DNA of 64,000 nucleotides from Tridacna crocea (lineage: Eukaryota; Mollusca; Bivalvia; Cardiida; Cardiidae): positions 40,874,672 to 40,938,671 of the forward strand of contig OX031063.1 of the NCBI GenBank assembly GCA_943736015.1, read 5' to 3'. This document shows, in pieces, positions 29,868 to 41,800 of this stretch (its first letter is position 1; each line of letters starts with the position of its first letter). A program made the position numbers and the translations under genes. The notes beneath the pieces were generated by a model, which had not been told where the DNA came from, searched no databases, and saw only the letters and a list, made by a program, of their open reading frames with translations.

Positions 29868-32800
29868 CCGGATGTCTTGTCTGCCTCCTCATCATCATCA
29901 TTATCATCATCAACTATTTCTTCTTCTTATTCTCTACTGTCTTCGTCTTCTTCGCTGTCTTCGTCGTCGTCGTCATTATCATGTCCCATTGCTCATCTCT
30001 GTTTGTATCATTATTTTCGGAGTAGGTGAATGTGCCGGACTTTGACCTACTTTTTTGAACAGATGAAACATGAATAAGCAGAACTTTGCGACCATACGGG
30101 TCTGTAGTCTTGCACCCATAGACGCACCCATAGACTATACAGTATAGTATAACGAAGGGATTTAACTTTATTCAGCCCGTTACTCACCCCCGATTACAAA
30201 AAGAAAGAGCAATTTATCTTTTCTTTGGGTATTCTCCGTATTCTTTCAAAAAATGAGAGCTAAAATATATTTCTACAATATAAACACAGTTGATTGTCAG
30301 TTGCTAATGCAGTCCGCCTGTTACAGTAGCTCGAACTTAAAAACTCCCTTAAAAATCTGGGCCACTGACAAGGGTTCGTACATCCGACTTTTAAGATATA
30401 AAATACATTTTAAATCAAACGAAACACAGTATTAGCGGCAAACACCCTTTAAACACGTTTTACATATCACTGACTTAGTGTTCAACCATGTCGAATCGCC
30501 TCAGACTTCGTAGATTTTTTTATCAAGATGCGAATTTCAAACAGCTGCCTACATCTTGTGTCACGTGACATTGTTTGGAACGAGAAATTTCATTGGTTGA
30601 TATGTACTGGTTGTCGTGCATTCAACCAATGAAATTTTTTACAGATGCTCACACCTTTTATCATGTGACAATGTTTGGAACGAGAAATTTCATTGGTTTA
30701 TAAATATGCGCGACTGGCATTATTGAATGTACGAACTAGAGTCAATGGCGAAGATTTTTGAGCGAGTTTACAAGTTCGAAGGACAGTAGCAGCCAGACTG
30801 CATTAGCCACTGATAAACAGTCATGTTTTTCTGATTGGAAAATGATTTAGCTATATCAGCTGTCCAAAGAATAAGGAGCTATCAGCTGTCCAAAGAATAA
30901 GGAGAATACCTGTTAGCGTAGAAAACATAGGTTTTTTTTTTGAAACCGTGGTGAGTAACGGGCTGCATATAATCAAATCATTGATTATACTATATAGTCT
31001 ATTGGTGACGGGAGTCAAAAATACGTATCCCTATGTTTGCGACTTGTAAAACTGTACGCCTATACATGTTTATTTTAGAGGTACCCTGCCTATTTGCGGA
31101 CAAGTTAACACCATCTATCTTTTGTTAATTTCTTGTGATACATTTAAATCTCCATTTTTTACTCTCATTTCACATACAGGTATCCAATAAAACGTGTGAC
31201 GGTGAGGAAGGAGCTGAAGTGATGACGCCAAACTTAGCATCGATATATCAGGAAGATCATCAAATACATGACAGTAACAGCAGCAATGTCAGTTCTAGGC
31301 TACAGAGTCGTAGAGAAGAAATCAAATTTTCCGGTATTTTTGGATTGCTTTTTGTGCGCGTGTGTGTACTATTGAAGAATATCATTGTATGACCCTCTAT
31401 TACTATACATTCTATAGTATATTATGATAATGGTTATATCTGTTTTGATTTAAGTTTCTGTTTTGCGAAAGCCTATTGTAACACAAACTCTACTGTAGTC
31501 GTAAAGTGCCGTCTCGGATTAGCCTGCGCGGACTGCGCAGGCTGATCCGAGACGACACTTTACGCATATGTCCGCATATGGCCCTTTTCGCGTGTTGCAA
31601 GCCACAAATGAGAGTCACGCAATACGCTTCATGAATTGCTTTGGTATTCAATGCAGGATTTTGTGGCTGAGACAACTTACAGAAAAGTATCTTCGCAAGC
31701 CAAGGCTGACGATTCACTACGCTACTCAACCCTTGGCGGATCGAGCTTGATTTTTACAATCCCCCGATACACTTTTTCAATGGATGCAGCCAGCTCTAAC
31801 TGCAACGAATGAAATCGCTCGTAGCATTTCATCTTTGATAAAATCAGAATAAGGTCGCTACCTTTCGAATAGAAGGTAAACATGGAAATCCACGTGGATG
31901 TCTGCTTATCGCTTCATGTGTATTCGTAAGCGGCTGGTAAAACGATATTTCATTGGCTTTTAGAAATATGATGTAAATGAGGGTAATAACCAGCACCCAA
32001 TAGAGGGCGCATCGCAGGAATCTCGAAATCGGGCTCAATCAGCCAAGGTAAGATCCACGTAGTGATCGTAACCTTGGCTCGCGAAGATGAAAGTAAAGCA
32101 GATAGGATTGTTTCACCTTTTACCATAAAATCAAGAGTTTTAACGACTCCAAGGTAGACGGTTTTTGAAATTTTGAAAACATAATGGGAAAACGAGAAAT
32201 TGCTGGTATATGTAAGTATGACCTGATTTCTTTCCTTCCACAGGCATACTTTGTAATTTAAGCCACATTTTTAAGTTGTCATCTGCAAAATGTTTCTCTT
32301 TGGTCCAGTTCAGAATTAAGTCTTTTGGTAAAAAGTAAGACGCAAAATTGTTATTCACGTATGTTCAATTTATTAGATCGCCACATTGTTTGCATTAATA
32401 GTACAGGAACAGTCGCCTGTTAGAGGTAATGAGCAATAAAGTGTTTTCCAGACGACAAATTTTGAACCAGTCCAAATTGAAAGTATTTGCAGGCGACAAA
32501 GTAGTGATGCATTAAATGACACAATTCGTCTTTGACTGGACAAAAAACATTGTGAGGAAAGTATAAAATGCTTGTATTCCGCCTCTTTTTTCTCTTTATA
32601 CACATTGTTTTCAAAAGCCTTCTTTAGTAGGGTCGTTAAAACTCGGGATTGTGTGGTAAAGACAGTAAATGTGAGCAGTGTAAAGTTATACTCTTGATCT
32701 TCTTGTTCTTCTTTTTCTCCTTCTCCTTCTGCTTCTTCTTCTTCTTCTTTGTACAGAAACTAAAACGCCACTTCCTCGAACCCCATTCTCTAGAACTGAA

Positions 32801-35800
32801 TGCTCTGAGAACATCGATACCACGCAGAAGTAAGTTTTCCCTATAATTGACATTATGCTTAACCCTTGAAACGCTGGAACCAACTTAACTTGTTTTTGTG
32901 GACAGTGTAGATCAAGATCAGACTGCACAGAACGTGCAGTCTGATCTTGAATCTACACTGTCCACTATTTTGTTTCATATTCTTGTGAAATAAACCTTGG
33001 TGCACCAATATTTCAGATGTTTTTCTTTTTTAAAAATATCTCTTGTATTAATTCAGCACTTTAAGGGTTAACAAGTGTTCAACATTATTTCAGTGTCAAT
33101 ACATTGTTTAGCGGATGGAGAAGCCCTACTGCAATGATTGTCTTCTATAATAATATAGATACGGGATTGACATTTTGAAATAGATGTACATGTATATAAA
33201 CAAACGACATTTTGAAATACATAAACTTTTACGATGTAAGAAAACGAAAACATAATATGTTGTTTATTACAGTCAAATTTAGTCAAGTGTATCATTTAGT
33301 TTGATAAAGAGAAAATCAGAAAGATAGAAGATGCAATTACAATCTAAACATTACGATAATACTCTCATTCCGTGGCACAATGAGCATATTTTGCTATTTC
33401 AAAACTATTTTTCGGAGAACAGATATCTCCATATCGGACTGTGTAGATCAAAGATCAGACTGCACGTTCTGTGCTGTCTGATCTTGATCTACAGTGTGTA
33501 CAAAAAGTCTTTTAGCCGCGTTTAGCAGCTTCAGCATCTTCGCGAGCCAAGGTTACGATCACTACGTAGAGTAGCGTAATGGATTGTCACCCTTGGCTTG
33601 CGAAGATGCAGCTTCAGTGGTTAAGAATGGTCGGTGAACGCGGATCTTTACTACATATCCGCAAAATTTCATTTAGATTCACTCATAGGCCCTTGAAACT
33701 GCAATGGTCTATCAAGGGATAACGAAATTTTCATTATCGGTCACACTTACTAAAAATAGCGCATTGGGTATTCCCTCTCTATTGTATATAATAGTCTTAC
33801 TAGATACTTGCACAATGTATAGGGAGTCGTCAATGTGCTATTTATAGAAACAGTGTCAATAACAATTTGTATATAAATTTTGCAGTCTATTTCTCCAGAA
33901 TTTTCTAATTTGAAAGAAACACAACTTCTGATTAGCTAAACCTTTTGGTTTAAAGTTGTTTTCTTTAAAATTTAGAAAATCTTTGATAATAAGACTTAAA
34001 ACCTTTACCACACAATTTCGACTTTTAACACGTACCCTTGTAAAAGAAGCCTTTTGAAAACATTGTGGGAAAAGGAAAAATGCCGGTAACCAACATCAAA
34101 ACAAATTGTAATTCTTCTGTCACATTCATTTTGTCATCTGCAAACGCTTTCAATTTGGACGAGTCTAAAATTTTGTAGTTTGGTAAAGGGTTAAAATGTT
34201 CTTAAGAATAGTTGGTGAATACGAATACTTGTTACAAATGTTCGTTTCCGTTATTGTAAACTTTGCTTTTTTTTTTTTTGTCGTAAGATTTCATTCGGAA
34301 GAAAAGTTGAAACGTGGATCAACTAAAGATGGCCTCAAGAATGAATTCAGCCTGCCAATACAATTTCCAAAAAGACGCAAGAAAAAGAAGCAAAAGAAAG
34401 GTACACATGAGAAGAAACACTTCACGCCCAAACTTATTGTCAATGATGACCTGGAGGGACAACAAAGAGACGCACCAAGTCGGTATCATGATAATTTAAG
34501 GACTGTCGTTGTTGTTATTGTTCTTTTTGTTATCGTTATTGTGTTTGTTGTTGAATAACCACATATCAAAGTCAGTACATTAACTAATTACCAAACTACA
34601 GTGTTTTAGGCTTGTCCAGATCGAAAGCATTTGCAGATGACAAAATAAAAGTGACTGAAAATTTGAAATTTGTTTTGTGAAGGGTAGAAAACTTTGTGGG
34701 AAAGGCTGAAAATGCTGGTTTACCAGTACTTTCCCCTTTAACCACAATGTTTTCTAAAGGCTTCTTTCTCTGGGTCGTCAAAAGTAGGGATTGAGAGGTG
34801 TTGGATTAAATCGTTATAATTATTATAGAAACATGCAATGAACAACATTGCAAAATTCTTGTATTACTGAAAACTGACCATTAAGTGCAGTTAAAATCAT
34901 GATAGCATACTAAAACATTACAGCAGAGAAATATTTTGCTCCTTACATGCTATTACTCCCTCTGTCCCTTGTGTGCACTGTAAAGCGGTGGAAGAACGTT
35001 TTCGCCACGGACCTTTTGGCCAGGACGTTTTGACCAAGGACATTTTGGCCAGCTAAATGTGCAAAACAAGACGTTTTTTGCCAAATGCTTTTTAACACAG
35101 ATAAGTGCAATAAATGAGCTTTTAAGTATATATATATTTTTTATGCAAAAAAACATAATTATTCAGTTCATCTTATGCTTTTTTTTGCTGCAGAATAACT
35201 TTTGGCCAAAACTAAATTTGACTTTGAGTTTGCAATCTTCAACAGCAAAATGCTTGGATTTTGATAATTTGCAAAATTATAAGTTGCAAAATATTATTGA
35301 AAATACAAATTTTTGATTCATTATTACTTGATGGAATAGCAATTAAAGCAATTATCGAATACAGTTTCGTCCTTAGTTAAGTATAAAAGTAAAATAACAC
35401 TTGAAAGATAGTAATTCTATTCAGTAATACCAATCAATTAAAAAAAAAGAAGTTAACTATTTGTGATATCATTGATAGATTTTCAAAAAGAAATTAACCC
35501 AATACTCCATTTATTGCAAATATATTAATTTTTCACTTTACTGTAATGTTTTTAAAATCATGTTTAAAGGAGCAAACATTCACAAAATTACTATTTGACC
35601 AAAATGTCCGTGGCAAAACGTCCTGGTCAAAACGTCCTGGCCAAAACGTTCTACATTCCTGTAAAACGCAATGAGATCGAATGTTTGAGGCACAAGTACG
35701 TATAACGTGTTAAATAAAAGATGTCTAGGGTACTTTATTGTACATTTAATTTTAATAGTACACTTTACTGCAATAAAAATAGGGTTTTTTTTTCCTTTGA

Positions 35801-38800
35801 AAATACTCTAATAAGGAAGTAATCGCTTGAAAAGACCAACTGTCCCTCCTTTTCTAAACTGTTCAAAAAAGAAACTCGTTTCCCTTTATTTTATTTTATT
35901 TTTTTTTTTTGAATGTTAATATATATTTTATGCATTCTTACATCTTAGAACAATAATAAATTATACTTTTATGCATTCTTACATCGTAGGTCTAAATCAA
36001 GCCTTCAAACATATACGTTTTGATTTGCAACTTTCGTTTACATTTCTACAATATTTCATTTTCAGTACATTTTAATTAGTTTACGAATCATGTTGCGTGA
36101 AAAGGGGGTTTAATGCATCTGTAAAAACACGTTTGCTGTGCAGTCCGCTGTAAAATAATCCACTCTTTTCACACACCATGACTCATTTGCTTTAAACACA
36201 GTGACTGTCACGGCGACAACAGGCTTTGCTCCTTCACAGCTTAACGTGGTGGCATCATCTATAAGTGTGCTAAAACGGAAGTCCTCCACAGTCCTTGGTG
36301 GAATGTTCCACAGCCCTGCTTCCAAAATATCTGCCAAGGGTAACTACTTGATTTGTATTGAATAATTTGTCTGTTTGCATTGCGTCGAGGCAATAATCAT
36401 CGATGAGAGAGGGGGGATCCCATTGTCATAATTATTATTAATCCTTGGAAAGAAATGGACCGCTATAAAGGTTTAAACCTAGGAACCCCCAAGTTTTAAA
36501 CTTTGGGCGTAGAGGCCAGTACACAAATTAAGATTTGTATTATGAATTTAATCTCAGAGACTTTTGTATCATCTTACGAAAAAAGTACGTAACAAAGAAA
36601 CAAATGAACAAATTCATAGCAGAAATACAGGGACCGGGCAGGATTCGAACCTAGAGCGCCCTGAGAAAAGCTAAAGAGAATTCTCCCTAACGCGGTTGTC
36701 AGATATTGTATTCAAATCGGTATGAAGCCATGCATGAAGGAAAGAGCCCCCCCCCCCCCAAGACAAAATCCCCATAGGATAAAAGCCCCCTAGGACAAAA
36801 CACCCATCATATATAAACAGCATGTATTTTTCATATTTTCCACTTTGTTTTCCTTTTTACTTTATTTCTTAAACAGGTTTAGACAAAACAGAACAAAATT
36901 TCATTGTACTTGCAATAGTAAAAGTGAACTTTAAATATTTAGGAATTGAACACATCATTAGATGAGGGGATAATGCAATTACTTGATTCCATGTCCTTAT
37001 GGAGTATAATATTGGCAAAGGTGAAATTGGTTTGACAGGCAATTTCTCACTTTCCCTAAATATTATCTTCCCTATTTGATACCTACTTTTTAATTCACCT
37101 GTCACCAGATAACCAATAATTAGATTGGTCCAAATTGAAACAAGTCGCAAATGACGATTGAAAGTATCTTTATTCTTTACTTATGTTTAAATTTGGGTTT
37201 GCCTTTCAAGATGTGAAAGCAATCACTGTAGTTTGCGAAAATGTACTTTAATATATAAAAGTTTAATTCAATCATTATAACTTAATGCTATAATAAGCAA
37301 AATAATACCTTTGGTTAATATATTAATGAATTTTCCATTGTATGATTTCATTTACAATTTTTTTATGTTTCATAATATATAATTTACAGTAAAAACTATT
37401 GATTATATACATACACACATTTTCGGTCACAAAGCACAATTTCAAGAAAAAAAAAGAATACTTATCAAATCAATTTAAGTTATAAAGAAATATTTTTACA
37501 ACCCCCACAAGTGTTTAAAGCAGTAAATTTTATTCAACTTTAAAATGTTTTTAAAATGTTCAGTTAATATACAAAAATAATAATAATAAGCATGTTGTTA
37601 AAACCATGGGGGTTTTGTCCACTTTTCAGTTAAGGGTATGGGGGTTTTGTCCCAAGGGGTTTGTGTCCATGGGGCTTTTATCCTAGGGTTTTTTTGTCCG
37701 TACCCCGTTCCAAATCACACATCTTCCTAAATTAATCATTTATTGGTGACTCAAAGCCTGGCAGAAAGTCCGTTTTGGTCAACAAATGTAATCAGCCAGC
37801 AAGGAGTTTTTTTTTTTTTTTTTTTTAAACTGGTCAAAATTCGCTTGAAAGTTGAAAGATTGATCTTGTTATAAAACTTATGGCACATTTTGGAATACCT
37901 ACCGCCTATCCCACTCTTATGCCTTTTTTCTAACATTACAGGAACAGTAGATTCTATCTTAAAGAGATCCATGAAGACACAAAAATATACTCGAGCTTTC
38001 GGCGTTACAAAACATGAAATGGGTGCTCCGAAACAAGATCTGAGGGAACTTGTAAGCAAAGATAATATGGCAATCTTTAGCTTAATCATTAAGTGTTACC
38101 TTATCTCGGTGTCTCCTTAAAGAAATAGTATTTGATCCTACATTTACAAAAAGGGAGATTAATTCTATGACCTATAATCACCAATCATACTTGATTTCAT
38201 TCTTAGTCTCACTCTAGAGCGAGAAAATAACACAACTTTTAATTGGCTAAACCATTTGGTTATGTCAGACAAAAATTATGTTACTTTGAAGTAGAAATTT
38301 ACTGAGTATGAGACAAAGAATGTCCTTAAGAGCGGTTCGATGTCTACGGACACAGGTTTTCATGACGCATCTTTAGATGCAAGTGGCATACATGTACTAA
38401 CAAAAGTTGTTAGTAACACACTAACAATATCTATTAGTGATATACTAACAATAGTGGCAAGTGACATACTAACAACAGTTGCAAGTCGCACAGTAACAAA
38501 AGTTGCAAGTGACATGCTCATAATAGCTGAAAGTGACATATTAACAATAGTTGCAAATGATTCACTAACAAAAGTATCAAATGGATCGTCCATTATGCAA
38601 CACTTCAAATTTGTTTGTCTACAAACGGTCCCCTATATTGCTACAGTAGTGTACAGATGTTACAAAATAAGATAAAATATTACAAGAAAAGTGTTTGTGC
38701 TTATTGACAACCAGTTACCTATCAAAATTTGGGATAAGAAGTGGTTCACATGAACTTTTTAAATAAAGGAAAAACTGCATGTATTGTAAATGATTTCGAA

Positions 38801-41800
38801 TTCCATCGACTTTCTTAGACGTAAGTAAATTCTCTATCATGTAGAGCAAAGAAGACCGACGAAATGAAGTTTTAAAAAGATTTCGCAAACTGGTTCGTCA
38901 ACTGATCCACGTGCGTGTTCTTCTGAATGTTTCCAGGATACGCATTGAAGAGGAGGAGAAATCTAAAGGATTCAAAGTATATACTTGTTCTCTATTTAGC
39001 CCTTACCGGACAATTCCGAGCTTTAACGAACCGGAGGATAGCACAGTCTGTGCAGTCTGCTCAGTTCAGCCATAGGCCACTGAAATTCTGTTGATCTGGG
39101 CATATCACTGTATGCCAAAATTTCCATTGCTCGATAATTGGACACCGTTACTAAAAATAGCGCTTTGGTTACTGTTTCTGTTTCATATATATTATTATAT
39201 GGTATATATTATGCATGATATAAAGACAATAAGTATTAGTAAAGTTGTCGGATGATCGAAAAATGAAAATTTTGATATTCTGTGATAGACCAATGGAATT
39301 TTAGTGGCCTTAGGTTTAATTTCTGTCGTCAGCAAAAGTCCCCACTTTCGTCTATTGGCCAAACGTGCTCGACTGTTTAATATTTTCAAATAAGTTGTTA
39401 CTAAAACACCATAATAATTGTCCCTCTGGGTAACAGGGTAAAAAGAAAACAAACGATTTGTGGATCTAATGTACTTTCCGAATTGGATTTTCTGTTAATG
39501 TCCTAGCTTGAATGCAAATTTTCTTTTCCTTCACAATCTTTCACTGCCATAGACAACATCAATAACTTTTGCGTGTGGTAAAAATCAAAATCAGACTACA
39601 CAGAACGTCGGATCTGAACTGCTTATCCAACACTTTCTCCTTCTCCCATAGTATTTTTAAAAGCCATCTTCCCAAGAGTTGTTTGTAAAGAATTAAAAGG
39701 AATATCTTTGAGTTGTTGGTTCATTTATCTACTGACCGTTGTCGTTCATGTAAAACTTGTAAACCAAGATTTTCTTCTTCTCGCTTAAAAATTTCAAAAG
39801 CTTCCTTTTAAAACAATGGACTGTTTGATAAGGGCATAATTAAAACAGTGATCAGAGTTGTTGGTATATATACAGACCTTAGTATTTCATATACAACTTT
39901 ATTCTCACAGAGATTTGACGGAGGGACAGAGCTCTCCTTTGACGCAATGATGTATAAAACAGCTATCTCTTATGGTGGGCTTACCAGTCGGGCGAGAAAA
40001 GCACTGAAAAAGAACCCTGCGGACAGGAACGAAGAGGATGCAATGATTTTAATGGTATAATAAAACTGATATAGTAACTCTTAAGACCGGTACACACAAT
40101 AAGAGTTGTGCCATGAAATTAATCTTGAGAGATTTTTGTAGCATTATACATTCCCGTTCACACACTAATACAAATCTTCTTACCTGTAGGGTTTCCCCGC
40201 CGGAATTAAGATAAATTCTGTAGATCTAGTGTCAGAATGGTGCTTACGAACCAAGGTAAATAATTTACTTCTTATTTCTTCCTATCTAAAGATGTCTTTT
40301 TAGGCAGGAGATTTCATCTCAACAAAATAACCTGTTTTAAATTGAAAGTTAACAAACTGAAGTTTTTCGTAATATTTCTTGTGTTAGAGAAGAAAATAGT
40401 CAAGAGCGTCTGACAAAGTCAATGGATTTGAATTGTACCGAATTGGATTTAATAACTGGAATGAAATGATGGACCTGGAACAGACTCAGAAACCAAATAT
40501 GACAATGTTCCTTCAGTCTGGTATAAATCAACAAAGATTTACATTTACCATAGCCACTTACTAGTTTCAAATTCGCTAGTCTCTCAGTACTTTCAGTACT
40601 TTGATTATGTATCAGGAAGTGGTTTACTCAACGTGTAACATTATACACTTTACAGCATCACAAATCTACAGTTAACTCACCTTCCAGGAAATACTAAGTT
40701 GTGATTGACTAATACTCTAATGCAGATGCTAGGCAATAGAGCATTTCTCTAAACCTTATACACTTTCATGAAACTTCAGAAAATCTTATCATACAAAATT
40801 AATTCACTCGGTCAATCTCCGAGAAAAGGCTTGTATTCCTTTTTGTTGCTTTATTTTCTCACGTTCATGAGAAGTGGCCCAAATATTTACTGGTTTTATT
40901 TTGGCACGGGCATATTTATATGGTCACGTAAGCCTGTGATAAATAACATATTTCTTAATTTGCTAAAAATATACATATACATATAATTTAAATAAAACAC
41001 GTGACGAGAACAGTATATAAATTGACAAAAAACTTTAAAGTTTAAAATAGTTTGATAGTGATTAATGTTTTTAAGTGCATATTCTTTTCTTTTATTTTAT
41101 TTTTAATTAGCATAACATTACTTAAATATATATATATTACTTAAATATATTCAAGATGGTTCTTTCATTTATAACTTTCAAATTTAATTAATGTTGATCA
41201 TTTACAATAACACTCTTTAATCACCAACCATTCCAAATCGCATTCTCAGTGCACTTGTTTTAAAAAATTATACAATTTTGGAGGGCTACGCTAGTTGATT
41301 GAGCGATTCAGAAATTAGGTTACTTTGAAATTTAGATAAATTTTGAGAATGAGACGAAGAAAGCTATTAACTGATTACCAATCGACAATATTTTAGGTTT
41401 GACCAAATCGAAAGCATTTTCAGACGACAAAGTGAAAATGACTAAAAATTTTAAATTTCTTTTGTGAAAGGTAGAAAACATTGTGGGAAAAGGAGAAAAT
41501 GCTGGTTACCAGCATTTTCTCCTTTTCCCACAATGTTTTGTAAAATCTTCTTTCTCAGGGGCATCAAAAGTAGGGATTGTGTGGTAATGCGTTAATTGTT
41601 CTTTAGGCTCCTACCAAACAATCCTGCCGCGTTTTACCTTATGGTAGAGGCCTTTCAAAAGATTTTCGAAAAATGGAGAAAATGCTGCCTACCAGAATTT
41701 CTCCCTCCCCTGAGAATGTTTTCCAAAACTTTCTTTCTCGGGCTCATTAATAGTTGAACTGTGTATTAAGGGTTAATGAACCAATTTTTCTTATTCAGGA

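Noticed and set aside
29669..30045. Ser-rich, His-rich and Leu-rich ORFs
   Set aside because: They come from CT, TCA and TTC microsatellites.
34196..34558. 120 aa ORF across exon 4 ending in a Val-rich hydrophobic tail
   Set aside because: The exon is better explained by splice sites at 34288 and 34400; the hydrophobic tail is a gttgttattgttctt repeat in the intron.
38340..38675. 111 aa ORF with SDILTIVA-type repeats
   Set aside because: A 24 bp minisatellite leaves both strands open; no conserved flanks.
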